Assembly (NCBI GenBank): GCA_018384745.1
Contig: JAHAYH010000134.1
Location: 1 to 39,720, forward strand
Direction of reading: 5' to 3'
From: Caryophanon sp.
Lineage (GTDB): Bacteria; Bacillota; Bacilli; Bacillales_A; Planococcaceae
Length of the DNA: 39,720 nucleotides
Below the pieces are notes generated by a model. The model was given only the letters and a program-made list of their open reading frames with translations. It was not told the origin of the DNA and searched no databases. This document shows positions 1 through 8,307 of this stretch, piece after piece (position 1 is the stretch's first letter; the number at the start of each line of letters is the position of its first letter). The position numbers and the translations under genes were made by a program.

Positions 1-426
1 CGTTACATGACCGTCAATGTGCGCAAAATACGTTTTTGGCACATGCTTTTTCGGCGATAATAAATTGTGCGCCAGCTGTCCATCATTTGTAATGAGCAAG
101 AAACCTTCTGTATCTTTATCAAGGCGACCTACTGGGAATGGCTCAAAATGTTGGTGCATTGGGTCAAGAAGATCGATCACTGTCTCATCACGCGTATCTT
201 CCGTTGCTGAAATGACCCCTTGTGGCTTGTGCATCATTAAGTAAATGAACTCCGTATACTCAACGCGTTCGCCAAATACGGTTACGACCTGTTTGTCAGG
301 ATCCACTTTCATCGCAGCGTCTTTCACAACAACATCGTCCACACGCACTGCTTTTTGCTTTAATAATTGTTTCACTTCTTTACGTGAGCCGTAGCCCATG
401 TTTGCTAATAATTTATCTAAACGCAT
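1..426 (-). CDS. 16S rRNA pseudouridine synthase, RsuA/YtzG family (3' part missing)
   Basis: Only the first 142 codons are in the window; the gene runs off the left edge. The product should isomerise a uridine of 16S rRNA to pseudouridine. It opens with an S4-type RNA-binding domain (residues about 1-50, MRLDKLLANMGYGSRKEVKQ). The start of the catalytic domain follows, with the family motif GRLDKDTEGFLLITNDG holding the catalytic aspartate. The ATG at 426-424 is preceded on the minus strand by a good GGAGG ribosome binding site. The gene lies downstream of murJ/ytgP on the same strand, but a terminator at 444-482 separates them. RsuA and RluB paralogues share these motifs, so the exact target uridine is not settled; the short YtzG-like start favours 16S. 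Confidence 0.9.
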   Translation of the reverse strand, partial: MRLDKLLANMGYGSRKEVKQLLKQKAVRVDDVVVKDAAMKVDPDKQVVTVFGERVEYTEFIYLMMHKPQGVISATEDTRDETVIDLLDPMHQHFEPFPVGRLDKDTEGFLLITNDGQLAHNLLSPKKHVPKTYFAHIDGHVT

Positions 427-443
427 TTATATTCCTCCATAAA

Positions 444-482
444 AATAAAGCACGATGTAAGTATCCACATCGTACTTTATTT
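444..482 (-). terminator. Rho-independent terminator after murJ/ytgP
   Basis: Inverted repeat AATAAAGCACGATGT (444-458) / ACATCGTACTTTATT (467-481), with one G.U pair and an 8-nt loop, followed on the minus strand by a U-rich run. It sits between the flippase gene and the pseudouridine synthase gene. Confidence 0.75.
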
Positions 483-504
483 TCTTCTACTGCGACGAGC
501 GCAC

Positions 505-2118
505 TTATTTTTTCAAACGTAATTTACGTAAAAGCCCATCAAGACGATTGCCTAATAGTTGCTGTGCTAAACCAATTTTATACGATAAGAATCCGTAAAC
601 GAATAAGCCAAAGCCAACTGTTACCGTTAAGTGCACAACCGCTTGTAGCTTCGTATCATGCGGTAACCATAAGCCCATTAAACGCTCTACAACGTACACA
701 TTTAACGCCATCGTGATCGTTAAAAGTACAATCGTCGCGATGCGTTTTATTAATTGCGGCGAGCGGTATTTCAGCACGCGCACAATGATCACAAAGTTAA
801 TAACAATTGTAACAGCATAACCAATTGCCGTTGCTAAAATCGCGCCATTCACTTCAAACTGCTCAATTAAGTACGTATTTAGTGCAAGCTTCGTTAACAC
901 GCCAATAATAAGCGATGACACGATCCATTTTTGATAATCAATCCCTTGTAGCAATGCCGCTGTTACAGAAAACAGCGCGAATAAAATTGCTACTGGTGCA
1001 TAGTTTGCAAGTACTTGCGCACCCATTTCACTTTGCGAGTACAACAGGTGGTAAATATCATCTGCAAGCAGTGAAATCCCGACAACAGCTGGCACTGTAA
1101 TGAATAATAAAATCGAAAACGTTTTATCCATCGCCTCGCGCACTTCACCAAACTTACGCTGCGTATATAGCTTCGTAATCGCTGGTACGAGCGCCATTGA
1201 AAAACCTGTTGCTAACATCACTGGAATGACAACGATTTTATGCGTTAAAAATGTAAACATCCCAAAGTACGTATCCGTTACTGCAGCTAAACCAATCGAA
1301 GACATCGCTTTGTTAAATGTAAACATATCTACGAGTTGGAAGAGTGAGATGGCTAACCCAACGAAAACGATTGGAATCGAATACGTAATGACTTCCTTGT
1401 AAATTTTGCCGTACGATAACTCACCAGAAGATACGCTTGTTGCGCGCAGTGCATCAAACTCCGGCTGGTATTTACGCCAGTAGAAGTACAGCACAACTAA
1501 GCCGCCAATTGCGCCAAGCGTTGCGGCGAACACCGCAAAGTTAATCGCTAAAATCGCATCTTTTTCCATCAGCACGACAACGACAAACGCACCGCCAAGC
1601 AGCACAATAATGCGCACAATTTGTTCAATTAACTGCGATACCGATGTCGGCATGTAATGACCATACCCTTGGAAGAAGCCGCGCGTTAAGCTCATAAATG
1701 GCACGAATAATAATGCAAAACTCACCCAGCGAATGACTTCCGCAATTTGCGCAACTGTAAAAATTTGCTCCTCGTCATCGATAACGATGCTCGCAATTGG
1801 GGTTGCGAGTAAATAGAGCGCAATGAACGATCCAATTCCTGTAATAATCATCACAAGTAACCCTGAGCGAACGAGTCGACGTCCAGCATCGTAATCGCCA
1901 AGCGCATTATATTTCGAGACGAATTTCGACACGGCGATTGGGGCACCGGAAATCGCAATCGATAATAAAATGTTATATGGAATGTACGCATACTGATACA
2001 GCACGACATTTTCTTCACCTACAAGTGCGTAAAACGGGAAGATGTAAATGAGCCCGAGCGCTTTTGATAAAAACAGACCAATCGTTAAAATCGCTGTTCC
2101 TTTCATTAATGAAGACAT
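505..2118 (-). CDS. murJ: Lipid II flippase MurJ/YtgP-like, MATE/MOP superfamily
   Basis: A 537-residue polytopic membrane protein, about 14 hydrophobic segments, starting MSSLMKGTAILTIGLFLSKALG. This matches the polysaccharide biosynthesis/SpoVB-YtgP branch of the MOP exporters. In B. subtilis YtgP (now MurJ) flips lipid II, the undecaprenyl-linked peptidoglycan precursor, to the outer face of the cytoplasmic membrane. The length and the first transmembrane hairpin (LGLIYIFPFYALVG) fit the family, and the neighbourhood (ytzG, ytfP) matches the ytgP locus in Bacillus, which supports YtgP rather than SpoVB. The family also contains the sporulation protein SpoVB, which cannot be excluded by eye. 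The 5' leader contains a perfect 8-bp hairpin at 2152-2177. Confidence 0.85.
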   Translation of the reverse strand: MSSLMKGTAILTIGLFLSKALGLIYIFPFYALVGEENVVLYQYAYIPYNILLSIAISGAPIAVSKFVSKYNALGDYDAGRRLVRSGLLVMIITGIGSFIALYLLATPIASIVIDDEEQIFTVAQIAEVIRWVSFALLFVPFMSLTRGFFQGYGHYMPTSVSQLIEQIVRIIVLLGGAFVVVVLMEKDAILAINFAVFAATLGAIGGLVVLYFYWRKYQPEFDALRATSVSSGELSYGKIYKEVITYSIPIVFVGLAISLFQLVDMFTFNKAMSSIGLAAVTDTYFGMFTFLTHKIVVIPVMLATGFSMALVPAITKLYTQRKFGEVREAMDKTFSILLFITVPAVVGISLLADDIYHLLYSQSEMGAQVLANYAPVAILFALFSVTAALLQGIDYQKWIVSSLIIGVLTKLALNTYLIEQFEVNGAILATAIGYAVTIVINFVIIVRVLKYRSPQLIKRIATIVLLTITMALNVYVVERLMGLWLPHDTKLQAVVHLTVTVGFGLFVYGFLSYKIGLAQQLLGNRLDGLLRKLRLKK

Positions 2119-2324
2119 AAAACGACCTACCTACTATTTAGTTTTGTGTGCTAGCTTATACAAACGTCGATAAGCTACAAAAAGTTTCCACGTGACCGTA
2201 CATATATGTATGAAAGCGCAAAAACCTATTCAATAGTTTACCTCTCCTCACCTATTTACTCAAATAATTTCTGCATTTCGTGTATACTAAAGTTTTGAAA
2301 CGATGAAAGTGAGCGAAAAAAACT
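2119..2324. other. Divergent intergenic region murJ / ytfP
   Basis: Holds an inverted repeat TAGCTTAT (2152-2159) / ATAAGCTA (2170-2177), a 12-bp perfect palindrome TACATATATGTA at 2199-2210, and a plus-strand -10-like TATACT at 2283-2288 upstream of the flavoprotein gene without a clear -35. I cannot assign a regulator. Confidence 0.4.
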
Positions 2325-3578
2325 ATGTATGATGTAATTATTATTGGCGGCGGTCCGTCTGGGTTAATGGCGTCGATTGCCGCAGCAGAACAACATAAAC
2401 GCGTATTGCTACTTGAAAAAGGCAATAAGCTTGGTAAAAAATTAGCGATTTCTGGTGGCGGGCGTTGCAACGTCACAAACCGTCTATCGGTCGATGAAAT
2501 TGTGAAGCACATTCCAGGAAACGGGCGCTTTTTATATAGCCCATTTACGGTGTATAACAACGAAGACATTATCGCCTTTTTCGAAGGATTAGGTGTGAAG
2601 TTAAAAGAGGAAGATCACGGGCGCATGTTCCCGGTGTCAAATCGTGCACAAGATGTCGTCGATGCGCTGTTAAATGAAATGAAACGTCTCGGCGTTGAAA
2701 CGCGCTTAAACACGCCTGTTTCAAAGCTTGTAATGGATGATGAAAAGGTGTTTGGTGTTCGTTTAGAAGATGGCACAGAAATCCGCACAAACGCTGTCGT
2801 TGTCGCTGTTGGTGGTAAGGCAGTGCCGCAAACAGGTTCAACAGGTGATGGCTATCCGTGGGCAGAGCGTGCTGGTCATACCGTAACACCGCTTTACCCA
2901 ACCGAAGTGCCGTTAACGTCAAAGGAAGATTTCATTTTAGGACGCGAGCTGCAAGGGTTAGCACTGCGCGACGTAGCCGTATCTGTTCTCAATAAAAAAG
3001 GCAAACCGCTTATTACGCACCAAATGGACATGCTCTTTACACACTTTGGGTTAAGTGGTCCTGCTATTTTACGTTGCAGTCAGTTTGCTGTAAAAGAATT
3101 CCGCAAAACGGGCGGTGAACCGATTCAAGTGCGCATTCAATCACTTGTCGATTACAACGAAGAAACATGCTTCCAAATGTTAAACAAAACGATCAAAGCG
3201 GAGCCGAAAAAAGCGGTGAAAAATTTATGGAAATCTCTCGCACAAGAGCGTTGGTTACTGTTTTTACTACAGCGCGCTGGCATCGATGCCAGCTTAACGG
3301 GCGTTGAATTGTCGCAGGAAAAAATTCGCGCATTTGCGCAGCAGCTCGTCGGCTTTACGATGTACATTCATGGCTCGCAATCACTCGATAAAGCGTTCGT
3401 GACAGGCGGCGGTGTATCGGTAAAAGAAATCGAGCCAAAAACGATGGCATCGAAGAAAAAAGCAGGATTATTTTTCTGCGGTGAAATTTTAGATATTCAC
3501 GGCTATACAGGTGGCTATAACATTACGAGCGCCCTTGTAACAGGTCGCATTGCTGGCATGAGTGCAGGTGCCCATTAA
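2325..3578 (+). CDS. NAD(P)/FAD-dependent oxidoreductase, HI0933/YtfP (BaiN-like) family
   Basis: A 417-residue flavoprotein. The N-terminus is a Rossmann FAD-binding fold with GGGPSG at residues 8-13 and the acidic strand end LLLEKG. It is followed by the HI0933-family signature [10 protein letters not shown] near residue 44. The C-terminal part carries the second family block (GGVSVKEI, then [17 protein letters not shown]), which closes the FAD site. Length is normal for YtfP. The substrate of this widespread family is generally unknown; the BaiN member of gut clostridia acts in bile acid dehydroxylation, but that role is not implied here. The ribosome binding site is weak (AAAGTGAG, about 10 nt upstream). 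A terminator follows directly. Confidence 0.85.
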   Translation: MYDVIIIGGGPSGLMASIAAAEQHKRVLLLEKGNKLGKKLAISGGGRCNVTNRLSVDEIVKHIPGNGRFLYSPFTVYNNEDIIAFFEGLGVKLKEEDHGRMFPVSNRAQDVVDALLNEMKRLGVETRLNTPVSKLVMDDEKVFGVRLEDGTEIRTNAVVVAVGGKAVPQTGSTGDGYPWAERAGHTVTPLYPTEVPLTSKEDFILGRELQGLALRDVAVSVLNKKGKPLITHQMDMLFTHFGLSGPAILRCSQFAVKEFRKTGGEPIQVRIQSLVDYNEETCFQMLNKTIKAEPKKAVKNLWKSLAQERWLLFLLQRAGIDASLTGVELSQEKIRAFAQQLVGFTMYIHGSQSLDKAFVTGGGVSVKEIEPKTMASKKKAGLFFCGEILDIHGYTGGYNITSALVTGRIAGMSAGAH

Positions 3579-3585
3579 CAACTTC

Positions 3586-3616
3586 CCCGTTTTCTTCATG
3601 GAAACGGGTTTTTTTA
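3586..3616 (+). terminator. Terminator after the YtfP-like gene
   Basis: Stem CCCGTTTTC (3586-3594) / GGAAACGGG (3600-3608) with loop TTCAT and a run of seven T, eight bases after the stop codon. Confidence 0.85.
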
Positions 3617-3755
3617 ATTAACATACACCTATTTACCTATAAAATACCGATCAATCATTTCTTTCTTCCCCTTCATTTTTCAGTAAAAAGAATTTTAACA
3701 CTAACAAAAATAGTCAAAAAACTCTATAATAGGAGCATTGAAGGGAGAATGAACG

Positions 3756-5741
3756 ATGATGAAGCAAACATCTATACGCTGGAAAATCATTAGCCTTGTT
3801 ATTGTCATTATGCTCATTGGCATAGGTACGCTCACCTATATGAACACTGAACGTGTTCGTACAACGACCGAAGAAAGCATGATGGTGCAGTCGGCCGCCT
3901 TATCAGAAGGTGTTGAGCAGTCCGTTACAACGTTTTTAACAAGCTATGAAAAACAGCTGCAATTACTGTTATCAGAGCCAGCGCTTTCACAGTACATCCA
4001 TACAAACACTACATACGATGATGATGCACAAGCGACGTATCGCCCACGCCTCCAATCGTTTATGGCCGAAAACGATGCGATTACCGCGATTTATATCGCC
4101 AACGATGCATCCATTATGATCGAACCACATAGCCCTGATATCGTGAACGTCAATTATAAGGAACGTGCATGGTATACAGAAGCAACGAGCACACCGCATC
4201 ATATAATTTGGACAGCGCCGTATGAAGATCATCTTTCTGGAGAACTAATGATTACAGGTGCTCTTGCGCTTGATGATGAAACGGTCATCGGTGTTGACGT
4301 TTTATTATCGACACTCGTTACAATGATGAACGATTTATTAAATGGTCATAATGGCTTCCCTATTATTATCGATACAGCCGCAACAGCAATCGTCCACCCA
4401 ACACGTGGCGGTGAAAGCTTACAAGACGTTGATTACATTACCGATATTTTACAAGCGACAACAGATTCAGGTGCGCTGTCGATTACGTATGACGATGAAG
4501 ATGCGCTTGTATTGTATAACAAAATGGACGCGATCGATTGGGTCATCAATCTCGTCTATGTAAAGGATGTCCTTTACGGCGATATTTATGCGATGCTCAA
4601 CAATATGTTTATCATTACTATGTGCATCGTGCTTGTCATGATGATCGGCTTGTACTTTGCCATTACGTATATGTTAAAGCCGCTGCATACGGTAGAGCAC
4701 GCACTGGCAGATGTTGCAAATGGTGACTTAACCAACGATGTTGCCATTACAACGAAAGATGAGTTTGCAACGCTCGGGCACCATTACAACACGATGAAAA
4801 ATCATATGCGCGATATGATTGATACAGCGCGCACATCAGCAACCGAAGTCGAAACACGCTCGCTTCAGCTAAGCGCAATGGCTGAAGAAACTGCCGCTTC
4901 GAGTCAGCAAATTTTAACAACGATCCACGCCATTTCAAATGATGCAACTACAACGGCCGCAACGAGTCAGCAAGCACTTCTACATACGCATGAGCTCGCA
5001 GCGCAAATGATGACGATGCATGAAGCAACCGCTGCTGTTCGCGCGTTAGCGATCGATGCGACAACTTTAAATACACATGGTGAACATACGATGCACGAGT
5101 TACAGCAAACGTTCACGCAGTCTTCATTGACGTTAACGAATTTAACGCAAGCTATACATGTACTCGCAACAAAGGTAAATGCGATCGATAGTGTGATGGA
5201 TACGATCATGAGTATTTCTGCACAAACGAATTTACTCGCATTAAACGCGTCGATTGAAGCAGCGCGTGCTGGGGAAGCTGGAAAAGGTTTTGCCGTTGTC
5301 GCCGACGAAGTGCGCAAACTCGCAGAGCAATCCGCTAATGCTACAGTCGACGTCCGTGAAACAATTCAACAACTGCAGCAAGAAGCAACCGCGGTGACGA
5401 TGCAAATGACGCAAATTGAAGCAGATGTCGCCTCTCAGCGCCATGCTGTTGTCGAAACCGAGGAAGTATTCCAGCAAATTTCAACAGTGATTGCGGCAAT
5501 TGATGCTCGCTTCACCGATACTGTGTCAAAATTAGAAGCGATGCTGCAATTTAAAGATGCCATCGTCCGTGAAATTGATTTGACCGTTCAAGCGACAACG
5601 TCTACGGCGAATGCGTGTGAAGAAATGTTTGAAACGTCCAATGAGCAGCTAGTTGCCATTCGTTCCGTAGCAGCCGCAACCGAACAGCTAAATGCGCTCA
5701 GTGAAACATTAACGCAAAACATGAAGCATTTTAAACTATAA
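3756..5741 (+). CDS. Membrane methyl-accepting chemotaxis protein (Cache-HAMP-MCP)
   Basis: A 661-residue transmembrane chemoreceptor that should signal to CheA/CheW and so control flagellar rotation. Order of parts: first membrane helix (about 10-30, [14 protein letters not shown]), an extracellular sensor of about 250 residues that looks like a double Cache domain (WYTEAT and [10 protein letters not shown] are Cache-like), second membrane helix (about 283-304), HAMP (about 305-357), and a long coiled-coil signalling domain. The signalling hairpin at about 487-525 reads [20 protein letters not shown] followed by [16 protein letters not shown], the hallmark of the family. There is no C-terminal CheR-tethering pentapeptide. 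The ligand is unknown. ATG codons at 3756 and 3759 are both possible; AGGGAG at 3742-3747 fits either. A -10-like TATAAT lies at 3725-3730 with a poor -35. A terminator shared with the convergent transporter follows. Confidence 0.93.
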   Translation: MMKQTSIRWKIISLVIVIMLIGIGTLTYMNTERVRTTTEESMMVQSAALSEGVEQSVTTFLTSYEKQLQLLLSEPALSQYIHTNTTYDDDAQATYRPRLQSFMAENDAITAIYIANDASIMIEPHSPDIVNVNYKERAWYTEATSTPHHIIWTAPYEDHLSGELMITGALALDDETVIGVDVLLSTLVTMMNDLLNGHNGFPIIIDTAATAIVHPTRGGESLQDVDYITDILQATTDSGALSITYDDEDALVLYNKMDAIDWVINLVYVKDVLYGDIYAMLNNMFIITMCIVLVMMIGLYFAITYMLKPLHTVEHALADVANGDLTNDVAITTKDEFATLGHHYNTMKNHMRDMIDTARTSATEVETRSLQLSAMAEETAASSQQILTTIHAISNDATTTAATSQQALLHTHELAAQMMTMHEATAAVRALAIDATTLNTHGEHTMHELQQTFTQSSLTLTNLTQAIHVLATKVNAIDSVMDTIMSISAQTNLLALNASIEAARAGEAGKGFAVVADEVRKLAEQSANATVDVRETIQQLQQEATAVTMQMTQIEADVASQRHAVVETEEVFQQISTVIAAIDARFTDTVSKLEAMLQFKDAIVREIDLTVQATTSTANACEEMFETSNEQLVAIRSVAAATEQLNALSETLTQNMKHFKL

Positions 5742-5743
5742 CG

Positions 5744-5780
5744 AAAACACAAGCTACGCATTGCGCGCAGCTTGTGTTTT
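5744..5780. terminator. Bidirectional terminator between chemoreceptor and Na/Pi transporter genes
   Basis: Perfect 12-bp stem AAAACACAAGCT (5744-5755) / AGCTTGTGTTTT (5769-5780), with A-rich and T-rich flanks, serving two convergent genes. Confidence 0.8.
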
Positions 5781-7362
5781 AATGTTTAGGACGCGCCTCG
5801 TCTAAGCGCACGTAGTTTGCCATGCGTGCGGTGCTGCGGAAAAAGTGAAAAATTAAACGGTCAACCCATAAAATAGCCTCCACTTTTGCCGTTGATTGTT
5901 CAACATCCACCTCATTTGTAATCGCCCGCTCAAAATATTCCTCACGCTTTACGCGGCGACGATCGGCCATTTGACGCGATGTATTTTCAAGCAGCGATGC
6001 CGTTTGTACAAATGTTTGTTTGTCATCCGCATGCGCTAGCACTTTCTCGAGCACCTCATAAAAGTTTTGCATCGTCTCATGTTGTAAATAGACCGCTTCT
6101 GCGTGCTGTTGGTCGCGCAACACTTTAATGAGACGCGCAACATGGTCGGCAACGTGCATTAAGTTTAAATGCTTTTCGCGGTCGCGTACATTCGATGATT
6201 GCACCATTGCTAAAAAGCGTCGCGTTTCCTCTAACGCTCGCTCCACTTCGATAATGCGCTTTTCATATGTATCCGTAGAACGCTTTTCCCGAATGAGCAG
6301 CATGACGACTTCAGTCAGTTCCTTCAGCAGCTGCTGCAGCGTATCAAAGCCCACTTGCAATGCGATCGCCGGCATATGGGTGATGCTATCATCTAAATGC
6401 TTCGTTAAACGATTTTCCTTTTCCGGTACGATGCGCATAATCAGTGCAGCAAACGGCTTCAACAGCGGTACAAAAATACACGCCCCGATCACGCTAAACA
6501 ACGTATGGAACACCGCAATCGCTAACGTTTCATCAAACGAGCCGTTTAAACGTGTCGTTACGTAATGCGTCAGCTGTAACATCGGCGAAATCGCTACGAC
6601 GACGACGAGCGCTGTTAGCACGTTAAAGACGACATGTGTCATTGACGTACGCTTCGCCGCAACGCTTGCTCCGACCGAAGCGATCAAAGCTGTCGCCGTC
6701 GTGCCGATGTTTTGCCCAATGACTAAATAAATAGCTTGCTCATAATCAATCGCCCCTGAAAACAGCGCCGTTAATGTTGCGGCCATCGCAGCAGAGGACG
6801 CCTGCATAATGATCGTCATAATGACACCGATGCCAATTAAAATCGCTTTATTGACGAATGAATCTGCTAAAAAAGCGTCAAAGGAAATAAAATCCTGTGC
6901 ATTTGCCATGCCCGTTTGTAAAAAGTCGATGCCTAAAAATAAAAAGCCAAAGCCCGCTAAAATACTGCCGTACGTCTTATATTGACGCGGTGCAATTAAC
7001 TGCGTAAATACACCAATACCAACCATTGGTAACGAAAATGACGCTAAGCTTACTTTAAAGCCGATCAATGAAATAATCCATCCTGTGCTCGTGCTGCCAA
7101 TATTCGCGCCGATAATAACGCCGATCGACTGTGCGAACGTTAATAACCCTGCGCTAACAAAGCCAATCGTAAGGAGCGTCGTTGCCGTTGAAGACTGCAC
7201 AAGCACGGTCATGACGATGCCTGAAAATAACGAGCTAATCGCGCCTCCTGTAAATTTATTGAGCCACTTTTTGAGTGCATCTCCGGCCATTTCCTTTAAC
7301 CCATTCGTCAGCATCGTCATCCCGAGTAAAAAAATGCCGATGCCTCCTATTACTGCTGCCAA
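5779..7362 (-). CDS. Na/Pi cotransporter family protein (NptA/YqeW-like) with PhoU-like tail
   Basis: A 527-residue protein with an N-terminal membrane domain built of two inverted repeats and a soluble C-terminal helical region. The repeats carry the paired motifs of the Na/Pi-II family: QSS at 56-58 and QASS at 187-190, and GANIGS at 85-90 and GQNIGT at 216-221. The last 180 residues are hydrophilic, predicted helical and PhoU-like. The family imports phosphate with sodium in some members; in others it has been linked to resistance to envelope stress, so the substrate here is inferred only. The start is a TTG at 7362-7360, chosen because a strong GAGGGGGG ribosome binding site lies six bases upstream and no in-frame ATG precedes it. 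Confidence 0.88.
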   Translation of the reverse strand: MAAVIGGIGIFLLGMTMLTNGLKEMAGDALKKWLNKFTGGAISSLFSGIVMTVLVQSSTATTLLTIGFVSAGLLTFAQSIGVIIGANIGSTSTGWIISLIGFKVSLASFSLPMVGIGVFTQLIAPRQYKTYGSILAGFGFLFLGIDFLQTGMANAQDFISFDAFLADSFVNKAILIGIGVIMTIIMQASSAAMAATLTALFSGAIDYEQAIYLVIGQNIGTTATALIASVGASVAAKRTSMTHVVFNVLTALVVVVAISPMLQLTHYVTTRLNGSFDETLAIAVFHTLFSVIGACIFVPLLKPFAALIMRIVPEKENRLTKHLDDSITHMPAIALQVGFDTLQQLLKELTEVVMLLIREKRSTDTYEKRIIEVERALEETRRFLAMVQSSNVRDREKHLNLMHVADHVARLIKVLRDQQHAEAVYLQHETMQNFYEVLEKVLAHADDKQTFVQTASLLENTSRQMADRRRVKREEYFERAITNEVDVEQSTAKVEAILWVDRLIFHFFRSTARMANYVRLDEARPKH

Positions 7363-7420
7363 ACAAATCCCCCCTCATATGTATACTTATCGTACCAAAA
7401 AATTTACAAATTTAAAGAAA

Positions 7421-7456
7421 TAAAAAAGAGACGACGTAAATTGATGCGTCGTCTAC
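7421..7456 (-). terminator. Terminator after the SRPBCC gene
   Basis: Stem AGACGACG (7429-7436) / CGTCGTCT (7447-7454), followed on the minus strand by TCTTTTTTA. Confidence 0.75.
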
Positions 7457-7461
7457 AAAGT

Positions 7462-7896
7462 TTAAGCAGTTTGTTCCATTTTTTCAGCTAAGCGATGGGC
7501 TAATTTCTTCGTCACGCTCGGCAACGCTGCCTGCATTAGCGGATTTAACAGCACCGCACTCATCCCCTCTGCCTGCCCTTTAATTTGAACAAACATATGC
7601 GTATTGTGTCCGTTCGGCGTTAAAATGACCTGTCCTTGAATCGTAAAGTGCTCATTGTTGCCACGCAGCACAAATGCTAAAACGGTCGGGCGCTGCTCCT
7701 TCACAAATGTCACGTCCGCTTCAATTTTTTTCGTCGGTAAAATGCCATGCATCACCCAATGTGACGTGCGCTCATCGATTTTAGCATGATGGTCATAGTT
7801 TGGTGCTAAGTGCGCCCAGCGATCAACGTTGCGCAGCGTATCATAGACGTGCTGTGGCGATGCGTGAATGTCGAGTTCATATGTCGTTTGTTTCAT
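7462..7896 (-). CDS. SRPBCC (START-like) family protein
   Basis: A 144-residue soluble protein beginning MKQTTYELDIHASPQHVYD, the usual opening of the helix-grip SRPBCC fold (polyketide cyclase/START/CoxG-like). These proteins form a deep hydrophobic pocket for lipids or other apolar ligands. The alternation of beta strands (HWVMHGILPTKKIEADVTF, THMFVQIKGQ) and the long C-terminal amphipathic helix (ALPSVTKKLAHRLAEKME) fit the fold. No catalytic residues can be assigned and the ligand is unknown. AAAGGGGGCA lies upstream of the ATG. It has its own terminator and is not obviously in an operon with the Na/Pi transporter. Confidence 0.75.
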   Translation of the reverse strand: MKQTTYELDIHASPQHVYDTLRNVDRWAHLAPNYDHHAKIDERTSHWVMHGILPTKKIEADVTFVKEQRPTVLAFVLRGNNEHFTIQGQVILTPNGHNTHMFVQIKGQAEGMSAVLLNPLMQAALPSVTKKLAHRLAEKMEQTA

Positions 7897-7953
7897 GAAA
7901 TGCCCCCTTTTTATGTAGTGTACCGACTTTTCGAAAAAAACGACAATAAAAAG

Positions 7954-7979
7954 AGCACAATGCGCATTTGCATTGTGCT
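7954..7979 (-). terminator. Terminator after the 63-residue orphan gene
   Basis: Perfect 10-bp stem AGCACAATGC (7954-7963) / GCATTGTGCT (7970-7979), followed on the minus strand by CTTTTTATTG. Confidence 0.8.
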
Positions 7980-7985
7980 GCTTCG

Positions 7986-8177
7986 TTATTTGTATTCGCG
8001 CTCGATTTCTTGGTAGCGTGTTTGGTACGGACCGCTTTCTGCTACAACAGCGTGGTAAAGGGCACGTACTGCTAAGTTTTTTTCCAAGCCTGTATCGCGT
8101 TTAATTTGCTTTAACTCATCGTGTAATGAGCGTGTTTCGTTAATAAGCTTCAGCATAATTTTTTGGTTATATTTCAT
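7986..8177 (-). CDS. Small hypothetical protein, 63 residues
   Basis: Not recognised. The predicted protein is soluble, charged and probably all helical (KLINETRSLHDELKQIKRDT, then ALYHAVVAESGPYQ), ending in the basic/acidic tail EIEREYK. No metal or nucleotide motif is visible. Support that it is a real gene: an AAGGAG ribosome binding site nine bases before the ATG, coding-like composition, and a strong terminator right after the stop (7954-7979). It is the only gene in its transcription unit, between the leuS terminator and the SRPBCC gene. It may be a small DNA- or protein-binding factor, but the sequence does not show this. Confidence 0.65.
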   Translation of the reverse strand: MKYNQKIMLKLINETRSLHDELKQIKRDTGLEKNLAVRALYHAVVAESGPYQTRYQEIEREYK

Positions 8178-8260
8178 GTGTAAATTCTCCTTTTAAATGA
8201 CGTTGCCGCGTTGAAGCGACAAGCGTGTAGTTGTATGCATCGCACACCGTTCATGAAAAA

Positions 8261-8292
8261 AGACTGCCTAAGCGACTAAACTTAGGCAGCCT
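8261..8292 (-). terminator. Terminator after leuS
   Basis: Stem CTGCCTAAG (8264-8272) / CTTAGGCAG (8281-8289) with an 8-nt loop, then TCTTTTTTC on the minus strand. Confidence 0.85.
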
Positions 8293-8307
8293 TTTGTTAG
8301 TATACAA

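Noticed and set aside
2199-2210. TACATATATGTA palindrome as an operator
   Set aside because: Short, A/T-only alternating sequence in an A/T-rich intergenic region; such palindromes occur by chance.
4967-5477. Long open readings on the strand opposite the chemoreceptor
   Set aside because: Antisense shadows of a clear MCP gene; they lack ribosome binding sites and family features.
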